From assembly GCA_000995135.1 (NCBI GenBank), contig LBWY01000004.1:1-32073 (forward strand): 32,073 nt of DNA. Direction: 5' to 3'. Shown here piece by piece: positions 15,704-22,420 of this stretch. The notes beneath the pieces were generated by a model that made no database searches, was not told the DNA's origin, and saw only the letters and a program-made list of their open reading frames with translations. Numbering within the stretch: position 1 is the stretch's first letter; the number at the start of each line of letters is the position of its first letter. A program made the translations under genes and the position numbers. Source of the stretch: Parcubacteria group bacterium GW2011_GWE2_39_37 (GTDB lineage: Bacteria > Patescibacteriota > Patescibacteriia > Patescibacteriales > GWE2-39-37).

Positions 15704-15928
15704 TTAAACAGCGATAACGCTTTTAACAGCAGGAACTGCTTTCATTACCTCCGCTTCAATTCCCTGTTTCAGGGTAATTTGAGACATCGGACAATGAGAA
15801 CACATGCCCAATAATTCAACCTTTAACACGCCTGTAGACTCACTAAAATCGACTACGTGTACATCACCACCATCCATTTGCAGAGCTGGTCGAATTTTTT
15901 CCAATGCTTGGTTTATTTTATCCATCAT
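15704..15928 (-). CDS. Nfu-type Fe-S scaffold (NifU C-terminal domain protein)
   Basis: 74 residues, one domain. MDKINQALEKIRPALQMDGG and the CxxC of LLGMCSHCPMSQITLKQGIE (Cys43, Cys46) are the hallmark of NifU C-terminal/Nfu proteins, which carry a cluster at a dimer interface and pass it to targets. It lies between iscU and iscS. Start 15928 or the adjacent ATG 15925; no SD. It is intact and typical in length for stand-alone Nfu. Confidence 0.92.
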   Translation of the reverse strand: MMDKINQALEKIRPALQMDGGDVHVVDFSESTGVLKVELLGMCSHCPMSQITLKQGIEAEVMKAVPAVKSVIAV

Positions 15929-15952
15929 ATAATATTTTAAATTAATTTAATC

Positions 15953-16342
15953 TTATTTTTTATCGTAATTTTCTATGGCTTCATGCAAAGCTTCTAAGCC
16001 TAGCATGGAGCAATGAATTTTTGGCGCTGGCAAGCCACCCAAATCGTTCACGATATCGTCTTTGTTTACTGCCAGAGCTTCCTTGAAAGTCATGCCCTTG
16101 ATTCGATCAGTGAGCGCTGACGATACAGCGATCGCTGCAGCGCAGCCTAGTGTTTCAAACTTTATGTTTTTGATGAAGTTCTCACTCTCATGACCATTTT
16201 TTTTCTTTCCGATTTTTAAATATATTTTCATCACATCACCGCAGGCCAGGTTGCCTTTTTGTCCGATTGCATCCGCGTTTTTGATGACCCCTTGGTTGTG
16301 GGGTTTTTTAAAATGCTTGATAACTTGTTCTGTATATAACAT
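15953..16342 (-). CDS. iscU: Fe-S cluster scaffold IscU (NifU N-terminal domain protein)
   Basis: 129 residues with the three scaffold cysteines: Cys34 in NLACGDVMKIYL (with Asp36 beside it), Cys67 in LGCAAAIAVSSALTD and Cys111 in KIHCSMLGLEALHEAI. The LGGLPAPKIHC segment stands where the HscA-binding LPPVK motif sits in E. coli IscU. It works with IscS as the assembly platform. No hscA/hscB is in the window. The stop is 24 bases from the Nfu start. Confidence 0.94.
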   Translation of the reverse strand: MLYTEQVIKHFKKPHNQGVIKNADAIGQKGNLACGDVMKIYLKIGKKKNGHESENFIKNIKFETLGCAAAIAVSSALTDRIKGMTFKEALAVNKDDIVNDLGGLPAPKIHCSMLGLEALHEAIENYDKK

Positions 16343-16402
16343 ATGGATATAATGTTTAATTTCTAATTTTCAATTTCTAAACAAAAAAATTACTATTTAT
16401 TC

Positions 16403-16408
16403 ATTATA
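16403..16408 (-). promoter_or_regulatory. Candidate -10 element upstream of iscU
   Basis: TATAAT on the minus strand about 60 bases before the iscU start, in an A/T-rich 102-base gap after the L,D-transpeptidase gene. No convincing -35. It could let iscU-nfu-iscS be transcribed apart from the regulator and transpeptidase. Confidence 0.35.
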
Positions 16409-16444
16409 GAATCAAAAATTGTTTTTAAAACTAGATTATTAAAA

Positions 16445-17221
16445 TTAATAAATTTTAACTGGTGTTCCTACCTCTGCCCAGTTGTATAGGATCTTTGCAG
16501 GACCGACTCCGAGACGGATACAGCCGTGTGACACTGGTATGCCTAGATGATTAGCCCCTTCTTTTTTACCGCCTGGCCATTCCGGTAATTCGTGAAAACC
16601 AAACCTTCCGCCTGCAATGCCTTGCCAATATGGCATCCAAAGGCCGTAAGCTTTGGACCAAGCTTTAGGATGTTTATTTCCGATAGTAAAGGTTCCTTTA
16701 GGAGTGGGTGTGCTTGCCTTGCCAGTTGAAACTTTGAATTTATCCATTCTCACTCCGTTTAAAAAATAAGACAGTTCTTGTTTTTTTAAATCAACTTCGA
16801 TCCGCTTGGCTAATTTCACCTTTTCAATGTTTAGTGGATCATAACCTTGCTTTATTTCATCTCCATCTTTATATCCATCCCCATCAGTGTCTGGATTAGT
16901 CGGGTCGGTTTTGAAATTCAATTCCATCCTATCATTTAGCCCGTCTTTATCTGCGTCACTTTTCTCTAACTTGATTTTCGGCTCGGAATTGTAAGGTGAG
17001 TAGCCATTTATTAATTCTTTCCTATCATCATATCCGTCACCGTCAGTGTCAGGGTTGTTCGGGTCAGTATGATAAATCGATATCTCATCAACGTCTTTTA
17101 TGCCGTCTCCATCGGCATCATCCACGCTGGCGGCATTTACTAATCGGACGGATGACAATACGGCAAAAAGAATTAGAAAAAGAAAGATTAATTGTTTTTT
17201 TGTCTTTGTTATATGTTTAAT
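16445..17221 (-). CDS. Secreted L,D-transpeptidase (YkuD domain) with thrombospondin type 3-like calcium repeats
   Basis: The catalytic YkuD domain (about the last 120 residues) has HLGIPVSHGCIRLGVGPAK with the His-Gly-Cys-Ile-Arg active site and an upstream FGFHELPEW. It would form 3-3 crosslinks in peptidoglycan or attach proteins to it. Before it are four Asp-rich repeats (DADGDGIKDVDE, NPDTDGDGYDDRKE, DADKDGLNDRME, NPDTDGDGYKDGDE) of the calcium-binding TSP3 type. The first conventional start is TTG 17158, but the open frame extends upstream to a stop at 17222-17224. It encodes a clear signal peptide there: KHITKTKKQ, the hydrophobic LIFLFLILFAVLSSV, then VNAASVD as cleavage region. No ATG/GTG/TTG precedes that signal; only ATT 17221 or ATA 17212 could start it. 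I give the long form because a wall enzyme needs export. It overlaps the rrf2 stop. Confidence 0.85.
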   Translation of the reverse strand: MKHITKTKKQLIFLFLILFAVLSSVRLVNAASVDDADGDGIKDVDEISIYHTDPNNPDTDGDGYDDRKELINGYSPYNSEPKIKLEKSDADKDGLNDRMELNFKTDPTNPDTDGDGYKDGDEIKQGYDPLNIEKVKLAKRIEVDLKKQELSYFLNGVRMDKFKVSTGKASTPTPKGTFTIGNKHPKAWSKAYGLWMPYWQGIAGGRFGFHELPEWPGGKKEGANHLGIPVSHGCIRLGVGPAKILYNWAEVGTPVKIY

Positions 17222-17621
17222 TTAATAATTCGCTTAATTTGATATCGCTAAGCGATTGATTGATTGATGTTTGGATTTTACCTAACGCAGAATTCACTTC
17301 GCAGCTGCAAGCCTTACTACAATAACGCTTCCCTTTTTCGTTCAGACAGTAAAAAAGCTGATTTTTACCTTCAAGCGCCTCGATTATCTCAAATACACTG
17401 GTTTTTTTTGATTCCTTTGCCAAGCTATATCCTCCGGCGACTCCCTTGTCAGCATTTACTAATTTCGCCTTTTTTAAACGTGAAAAAAGCTTTTCCAAAT
17501 AGGCCAGCGATATTTTTTCTTCGTTTGCAATGCTAGAAAGCGATACATTACCCTCGTTAGCAGTTTTGGCCAATCTGATTATCGCTCGCAAGCCATAAGT
17601 TGTTTTAGTGGAAAATTTCAT
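17217..17621 (-). CDS. Rrf2-family transcriptional regulator, IscR-like
   Basis: 134 residues. The winged helix (MKFSTKTTYGLRAIIRLA, VSLSSIANEEKISLAYLEKLF, GVAGGYSLA) is typical Rrf2. The cluster-binding segment has Cys92, Cys101, Cys105 and Cys107, so a [2Fe-2S] or similar cluster is likely, as in IscR. It heads a minus-strand group that ends with iscU-nfu-iscS, so feedback control of Fe-S assembly is a reasonable inference. A palindrome over its own transcription start suggests autoregulation. It overlaps the L,D-transpeptidase frame. Confidence 0.9.
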   Translation of the reverse strand: MKFSTKTTYGLRAIIRLAKTANEGNVSLSSIANEEKISLAYLEKLFSRLKKAKLVNADKGVAGGYSLAKESKKTSVFEIIEALEGKNQLFYCLNEKGKRYCSKACSCEVNSALGKIQTSINQSLSDIKLSELLN

Positions 17622-17626
17622 ATCTT

Positions 17627-17651
17627 AATACCGCCTAATTTGGTGGGTATT
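17627..17651. promoter_or_regulatory. Palindromic operator candidate for the Rrf2 regulator
   Basis: AATACCGCC-TAATTT-GGTGGGTATT is an inverted repeat with arms AATACC(G/CA)CC. It lies 5 bases from the rrf2 start codon and covers the predicted transcription start. Rrf2 proteins often bind A/T-flanked inverted repeats of about this length at their own promoters. Confidence 0.55.
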
Positions 17652-17654
17652 TAT

Positions 17655-17683
17655 ACAGTAACAAATATTAATTTAAGTGTCAA
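17655..17683 (-). promoter_or_regulatory. Promoter of the rrf2 gene
   Basis: A perfect TTGACA -35 (17678-17683) is followed after 17 bases by TACTGT (17655-17660), preceded by TG as in extended -10 elements. The predicted start falls in the palindrome described separately. Confidence 0.55.
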
Positions 17684-17757
17684 ATGTACAAGATTAAAAT
17701 AAATTTCTTTATATTTTTTACAAAGCTTTTGTTAATAATTAATTAAGCAAATTATAT

Positions 17758-17904
17758 TTATAAAATAAAAAGGCTGGCTTTTGGGTAGCCAGCAACCTGG
17801 TTGTCTCGGCGGGGGGATTTGCTGTCTTTTTCGTTTAAAGTTTTTCTTGTCTCAAGAATGCCGTAGGAAAAAGTAAGACCCACTGCTTTTTCTTCGCTCT
17901 TCAT
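17758..17904 (-). CDS. 48-codon small ORF that runs through its own terminator
   Basis: I do not recognise this. ATG 17904 is preceded by GAGGTGA at good SD distance and by a -10-like TATACT (17931-17936). The frame encodes 48 residues starting MKSEEKAVGLTFSYGILETR, with a basic, Ser/Pro-rich middle (KDSKSPRRDN). The last 11 or so codons are the terminator hairpin itself, and the TAA (17758-17760) lies beyond its T-tract. A message ended at that terminator would have no stop codon. Either the product is made as a non-stop message, the ORF is not translated to the end, or the transcript is a small RNA. An in-frame ATG at 17910 is too close to the SD. Confidence 0.45.
   Translation of the reverse strand: MKSEEKAVGLTFSYGILETRKTLNEKDSKSPRRDNQVAGYPKASLFIL
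17767..17793 (-). terminator. Intrinsic terminator inside the 48-codon ORF
   Basis: Minus-strand GCTGGCT-ACCCAAA-AGCCAGC is a 7-bp perfect stem followed by C, TTTTT, A and TTTT. It precedes the in-frame stop of the small ORF by about 10 bases. Confidence 0.85.
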
Positions 17905-18150
17905 AAGCATCACCTCACTTGAGTTAAATTAGTATATTTTTATTAAAAAAACAAGAAAAGAAATTTAAATGTTGTTTTATAGCTTTTTATTCTGAAATCC
18001 GATGTAATTTTATTAAATTTTGTTACTCACTGAACCGCAACTAACAAGTTTTACTTGTAATTTTTAGACATAAACTTATTTTACATTAATTAAAATAAAA
18101 CGCTAATTAAATAATTACTTAACATTAATAAAGTTTAAATATCGGTATTA

Positions 18151-19002
18151 TTATTTATTACATTCTTTTTTTATCTTCTCTTCATCTTCTGTCCCAACAA
18201 AACCTCCAGTAGCCTCAACTTCGCATATTTTAATATCTTCACATTTCTTTAAAATTTTACCACATAAATCTTTATCTTTTTTGAGTGGTGTTATTTCCTT
18301 TAAACATTTTTCTTTCGCTGAGTTGGATAAAATTTTATCACATACAGCTATATTATTTCCATATTTTTTCGCATAATCCAAAAAACAAAATGTAACCCCA
18401 TTTTTTTTGTCGGATGGGGTATTGCCAAGTTTTTCAAAAAAAGTACAGATGTTTATATCGTTGCTCTTTATTGCAATTGGTGTTATGCAGTTATTGAAAT
18501 TTGCTTGTTGGTTTGTTATCGTTTCACAAAGTTTAAAGTCATTATTTTGACCAGCTACATATCCTAAACAGGAATCTTTAAATTCTGTTGATTGATAACA
18601 TTTTTGCGGATTACTTGTTAGGTCCTTTATTTTATCAAAACAAGAATACTTAACATATTGAAAGGGTAAAAATTTTGAATTATTTATTTCAAGACCGTTG
18701 CAAACACTTATATTTTGAGTAGCTTCTGCAACATCGATAATACATGTTTCTGGTGTTAATTCTTTTCCGTTTGGCAAGGTACATCCAACATAAGCGCTGA
18801 ATAATTCATATCCTGACTTAGTAAAATTAGGTTCGTCGCAATGTTTAATGTCGCCTGAAATTTTTAATGTGTCATGCTGAGCAATAAATTCATTTGAACA
18901 CTTTTTAATCTTTAAGAAGTTATTGACTATAAAAAAGGTCATTAAAAAAAATGCTATCAACAAGACAATTGTTAAGACTACAAATATGATTTTGTTTTTC
19001 AT
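18151..19002 (-). CDS. Secreted or membrane-anchored 18-cysteine repeat protein
   Basis: 283 residues from ATG 19002 (MKNKIIFVV); a TTG at 19026 is less likely. One N-terminal hydrophobic segment (IIFVVLTIVLLIAFFLMTFFIV) serves as signal or anchor. The exported part has 18 cysteines, an even number. From about residue 95 it has five or six degenerate repeats of the pattern C-x2-I/L...x8-12...C...A.....N/D (for example ISVCNGLEI...YSCFDKI, KLCETITNQQANFNNCITPIA, AVCDKILSNSAKEKCLKEI). Similar Cys-pair repeats occur in uncharacterised CPR surface proteins. Disulfide bonding outside the cell is the likely reason. No partner gene is evident; 17905-18150 holds no further gene that I can support. 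Confidence 0.7.
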   Translation of the reverse strand: MKNKIIFVVLTIVLLIAFFLMTFFIVNNFLKIKKCSNEFIAQHDTLKISGDIKHCDEPNFTKSGYELFSAYVGCTLPNGKELTPETCIIDVAEATQNISVCNGLEINNSKFLPFQYVKYSCFDKIKDLTSNPQKCYQSTEFKDSCLGYVAGQNNDFKLCETITNQQANFNNCITPIAIKSNDINICTFFEKLGNTPSDKKNGVTFCFLDYAKKYGNNIAVCDKILSNSAKEKCLKEITPLKKDKDLCGKILKKCEDIKICEVEATGGFVGTEDEEKIKKECNK

Positions 19003-19100
19003 AATTCTTAATATTAAATTAACCAATAATTGAAGGCATGAGTTATTAATTTTATTATATCACTGTTTTTCTCTGAGATAAAGCGAAGATAACGCGAATG

Positions 19101-19130
19101 TTGACAACTGTTGATATTGTATGTTATCCT
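19101..19130 (+). promoter_or_regulatory. Promoter of rpmA
   Basis: Perfect TTGACA (19101-19106), an 18-base spacer ending in TG-T, then TATCCT (19125-19130). Transcription should start near 19137, leaving a leader of about 90 bases. Confidence 0.65.
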
Positions 19131-19194
19131 AAATTTAGTTAAAAATGGTCAGAGATGGCTGTTTTTCATTTATTATTAATTAACTTTGAGAGCT

Positions 19195-19217
19195 CATGTT
19201 TGGCCAGTCCAAACGTG
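19195..19217 (+). promoter_or_regulatory. Leader hairpin before the rpmA ribosome-binding region
   Basis: CATGTTTGG-CCAGT-CCAAACGTG forms a 9-bp stem with one G-U pair, ending next to GTGGAAAAC, the only SD-like sequence before the L27 start. It could modulate L27 translation; autoregulation is a guess. Confidence 0.4.
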
Positions 19218-19229
19218 GAAAACAAAATT

Positions 19230-19520
19230 ATGTCTACAAAGAAATCGGGCGGCTCCACATCTCTTGGTCGAGATTCAAACGCCCAACGCCTAGGAGTCAA
19301 ACTCTATGCAGGTGAAAAAGCCCAAGCTGGTTCTATTATTATTAGACAGCGGGGAACGAAATATCATCCGGGTCGGAATGTGAAAATCGGCAAAGATGAC
19401 ACCCTGTTTGCAATTGCAAGCGGAGTAGTAAAGTACTCAGATAAAAAAATCATGGGCTTTAACAATAAGCTAAGACAGATAAAGGTAGTTAACGTAGTTG
19501 CAGAAAAAAGCGCAGAATAG
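19230..19520 (+). CDS. rpmA: 50S ribosomal protein L27
   Basis: L27 sits near the peptidyl-transferase centre. 96 residues from ATG 19230. [20 protein letters not shown] is the L27 N-terminal signature, followed by [22 protein letters not shown] and [20 protein letters not shown]. An earlier ATG at 19155 would add 25 residues absent from the family, so I reject it. rplU, its usual partner, is not adjacent. It is monocistronic, with its own promoter and terminator. Confidence 0.97.
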   Translation: MSTKKSGGSTSLGRDSNAQRLGVKLYAGEKAQAGSIIIRQRGTKYHPGRNVKIGKDDTLFAIASGVVKYSDKKIMGFNNKLRQIKVVNVVAEKSAE

Positions 19521-19537
19521 ATTTTGAAAAATCATCA

Positions 19538-19571
19538 AAAAAAGAACATGGAATTTTCCATGTTCTTTTGT
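19538..19571 (+). terminator. Intrinsic terminator of rpmA
   Basis: GAACATGGAAAATTTTCCATGTTC-like stem (about 11 bp, centred at 19554) flanked by an A-run and followed by TTTTGTTTTT. Confidence 0.88.
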
Positions 19572-19581
19572 TTTTATCTAT

Positions 19582-19703
19582 CCCCTCTACTTTAGAAGAA
19601 GAGGGTTAGGGTGAGGTTCGTAGTTAAGCAAATACTAATTTCATAACATTTTGTGATTAGCAACCCACCTCACCACTGCCCCTCTCCTTGGTAAGGAGAG
19701 GGA
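19582..19703. repeat. REP/MITE-like element, copy B (CCCTCTCC family)
   Basis: This has the same architecture as the 3585-3709 element. The left arm (19582-19618) is CCCCTCTACTTTAGAAGAAGAG then GGTTAGGGTGAGGTT; the right arm (19662-19703) is AACCCACCTCACC then CCCCTCTCCTTGGTAAGGAGAGG. The loops of the two copies are also partly alike (GT(C/A)GTTAA near the left arm and AGCAACC/ATCAACC near the right). It begins about ten bases after the rpmA terminator and ends six bases from the ctpA stop. Confidence 0.85.
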
Positions 19704-19708
19704 GAAGT

Positions 19709-20968
19709 TTACTTCTTCCCACCTCCCAACGCTTCAACGGCAGCGTTCATTTGGGGATCTTTGTTGTTTTCGTAGTCCTCTTGTGTCAAATCGACTATTT
19801 TGTCAGGGGTAATCCCCTTTTCATTTATATTATTGCCCTTGGGGGTCATCCACTGAGCGATGGTGATTTTTAATGAAGATCCATCTTTGAGATTTTCAAT
19901 GATTTGTACAGATCCCTTACCGAATGATTGCATGCCGATAATCTTTGCCTTTCCATAATCCTGCAAGGCACCGGCCACTATTTCTGAAGCTGAGGCACTG
20001 CCTTGATTGATCAATACGACTGTTGGAAAATCCTTCAGCTTGGATAAGCCCTTATTGTAATAGTCATTTTTCTTTTCATCACCGAATTTTTCACTTACTA
20101 TTACACCTTTTTCAATCCATTTACTCGCAACAGTAATAGCCGTATCAAGATATCCGCCCGGGTTATTGCGCAAATCTACGATTATGCCCTTGGGGTTTTT
20201 TTGAATAACTTCTTCTACTGCCTTGTTGAATAATTCTTCCGTATCGTTATTAAAATTAGAGACGGTAATGACGAATAGGTTATCTTTTCTCATTTCTGTC
20301 TTGACGCTGTTTACGGTAATCAAGCCTCTGATAATTTTTATTTCTGCTGATTTTTCCTGCCCTTTTTTTAAAACAGATAATTTCACTTCTGTATCTTTTG
20401 GTCCTCTGATTTTGCTGACTGCTTGGTCAACTGTCATATTCACTGTAGATTCACCATTGATGCTTAAAATCCTGTCACCCGCCATCAAGCCAGATTTTTG
20501 TGCAGGTGAATCCGGTATCGGTGCAATTATGACTAGTCCGCCTTTCTTGATGCCGATCTCTGCACCGATGCCTTCAAAAGTGCCGGCTAAATCATCATCG
20601 AAGCTTTTCGCTTCTTTAGGATCCATAAAGATGGTATAAGGATCATTGGTTGATGCGACTAAACCTTTGATTGCCCCATAAAACATTTCTTTCTCTTTCA
20701 GTTTGTCTTTCATTACATAATCTTTTTTTATTAGTTCCCAGACATCCCAAAAAAGATTAAAGTCTACATCTGCATCCAAATTCTTTGCTTTGCTATTGAG
20801 ATTCAATACTTTCCCGGCAAAACTTGAATCGGTAAAAATTACTTCCTTATCATTTTTATTAGTTAGGTACACTCCGGACAGGAATGAGCCGCTCATTAAT
20901 AAAATTATTAAAAAACTGATCGTAATTTTTTTTAATGTTGAATTTTTTGTTTCTAAATTATTTTCCAT
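19709..20968 (-). CDS. Carboxy-terminal processing protease CtpA (S41 family)
   Basis: 419 residues. An N-terminal membrane anchor (residues 15-35) is followed by a PDZ domain at about 130-205 (GIGAEIG, GLMAGDRILSINGEST). The S41 protease core has IVDLRNNPGGYLD and NQGSASASEIVAGALQDYG. By alignment with E. coli Prc the catalytic residues are Ser326, Asp337 and Lys351 (FGKGSVQ); all are present. It works outside the membrane, trimming exported or damaged proteins. It is divergent from murA, and copy B of the REP element abuts its 3' end. Confidence 0.93.
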   Translation of the reverse strand: MENNLETKNSTLKKITISFLIILLMSGSFLSGVYLTNKNDKEVIFTDSSFAGKVLNLNSKAKNLDADVDFNLFWDVWELIKKDYVMKDKLKEKEMFYGAIKGLVASTNDPYTIFMDPKEAKSFDDDLAGTFEGIGAEIGIKKGGLVIIAPIPDSPAQKSGLMAGDRILSINGESTVNMTVDQAVSKIRGPKDTEVKLSVLKKGQEKSAEIKIIRGLITVNSVKTEMRKDNLFVITVSNFNNDTEELFNKAVEEVIQKNPKGIIVDLRNNPGGYLDTAITVASKWIEKGVIVSEKFGDEKKNDYYNKGLSKLKDFPTVVLINQGSASASEIVAGALQDYGKAKIIGMQSFGKGSVQIIENLKDGSSLKITIAQWMTPKGNNINEKGITPDKIVDLTQEDYENNKDPQMNAAVEALGGGKK

Positions 20969-21049
20969 ACAATAAATTAATTATAACAATTTAATGATAA
21001 CACACTTTATTTGGGTCAACAATCACATTTTCTGGGGCTTGATGTAAGC

Positions 21050-21079
21050 TTGATTTTAATCTAAACTTATTAATATAGT
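21050..21079 (+). promoter_or_regulatory. Candidate promoter of murA
   Basis: TTGATT (21050-21055), an 18-base spacer, then TATAGT (21074-21079), about 65 bases upstream of the start. The region 20969-21144 separates divergent ctpA and murA. An extended -10 TGTTATCAT-like site and TGTTATAAT are present on the minus strand for ctpA. Confidence 0.4.
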
Positions 21080-21144
21080 TTTAAATAAAATACTTTGAAT
21101 GCACTATAAAATGTGTTTGAAAGTAATAACATAATACATTAAGT

Positions 21145-22410
21145 ATGTCAAAATTCATAATCAAGGGGCAAGTCAGATTGAGCGGTGAAATTGAGGTGAA
21201 AGGAGCCAAGAATGCTGCTTTAAAGATCATTCCTGCAGCATTGCTTTCAGATGAAAAAATAACCATAACCAACCTGCCGGAAATAGAAGATGTAAGCCGT
21301 TCCTTGGAGCTTTTGGAAGATCTTAAGGCAGAGGTAAAAATATCAAAAAATAGATGCGAAATCCAAGTTAAGAATCTCGACAAGAATAGCCTTGATCCAA
21401 AATTTGCCAATAAACTTCGCGCTTCAATAATGTTTGTCGGACCGATCTTGGCAAGAGTCGGCGAGGTTAAATTTTCACATCCAGGAGGTTGTGTTATAGG
21501 TGCAGGTACCAGGCCGATCGATCTGTTTTTGGAAGGTTTTAAGGCGATGGGCGCTGACATCAAATGGGAAGATGGTTCTTATCACCTGAAAGCAAAGAAA
21601 CTTAAGGGCTGTGAATATTTTTTTACAACGGTCAGTGTAACTGGAACCGAAAGCTTGATGATGACAGCCGTCTTGGCAAACGGCACAACCACTTTGAAAA
21701 ATTGCGCCATGGAGCCGGAAATCAAGGCATTGGCAGATTATCTAAATGAACAAGGCGCCAAAATTAAAGGCGCCGGTACGTCGACTATTATCATTGAGGG
21801 TGTAGAACGTATTGGTGCTGGAGTTTTTGATATTATCCCTGATCGGATTGAAACCGGTACCTTTGCGATTATGGCTGCTGCTACCGGATCTGAAATTAAA
21901 ATCACCAAATGTATTCCCGAGCATATTGAATCTTTATTGTCTATTTTCAAAAAGATAGGTATTAAATTTGAAACTGGAGAAGACTGGATCAAAATATTCA
22001 AGTCAGAAGGCTTTTCATCTTATAGTATTAAAACCCATGAATATCCCGGTTTTCCAACCGACTTGCAATCACCATATACTATCTTGGCAACTCAAGCCAA
22101 AGGCAGCTCCATAATCCATGAAACGATTTATGATCGACGCCTTTTATATGCTGATATGTTAACCCAAATGGGTGCAGATATCATCATGTGCGATCCACAC
22201 CGGATCGTAGTCAATGGCCCTTCAAAATTGTACGGCAAAAAATTAACCAGTCCGGATCTAAGAGCCGGAATAGCAATGATTATTGCGGGCTTGATAGCAG
22301 AAGGAGAAACAGAGATTGACAACATCTACCAAATCGACCGCGGTTATGAGAATATTGACACCAGACTACGCGCTTTAGGTGCCGATATAAAAAGAGTAGA
22401 GATACAATAA
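21145..22410 (+). CDS. murA: UDP-N-acetylglucosamine 1-carboxyvinyltransferase MurA
   Basis: First committed step of peptidoglycan synthesis, transferring enolpyruvate from PEP to UDP-GlcNAc. 421 residues, the family length. Features are KGAKNAALKIIPAALLSDE near the N-terminus (Lys22/Asn23 equivalents), the PEP-binding catalytic Cys116 in HPGGCVIGAGTRPIDL (the fosfomycin-sensitive Cys form), the Asp base in YPGFPTDLQSP, and DLRAGIAMIIAGL. It is separate from the mur genes at 1-6311. The next gene starts 10 bases after its stop. Confidence 0.96.
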   Translation: MSKFIIKGQVRLSGEIEVKGAKNAALKIIPAALLSDEKITITNLPEIEDVSRSLELLEDLKAEVKISKNRCEIQVKNLDKNSLDPKFANKLRASIMFVGPILARVGEVKFSHPGGCVIGAGTRPIDLFLEGFKAMGADIKWEDGSYHLKAKKLKGCEYFFTTVSVTGTESLMMTAVLANGTTTLKNCAMEPEIKALADYLNEQGAKIKGAGTSTIIIEGVERIGAGVFDIIPDRIETGTFAIMAAATGSEIKITKCIPEHIESLLSIFKKIGIKFETGEDWIKIFKSEGFSSYSIKTHEYPGFPTDLQSPYTILATQAKGSSIIHETIYDRRLLYADMLTQMGADIIMCDPHRIVVNGPSKLYGKKLTSPDLRAGIAMIIAGLIAEGETEIDNIYQIDRGYENIDTRLRALGADIKRVEIQ

Positions 22411-22420
22411 TCTATTAATT

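Noticed and set aside
18040-18070. ACAAG-TTTTA-CTTGT hairpin followed by ATTTTT on the plus strand
   Set aside because: Short weak stem with no plus-strand gene upstream; not called as a terminator.
19155-19229. N-terminal extension of L27 from the ATG at 19155
   Set aside because: The extra 25 residues are absent from the L27 family and contain the leader hairpin; ATG 19230 gives the canonical N-terminus.
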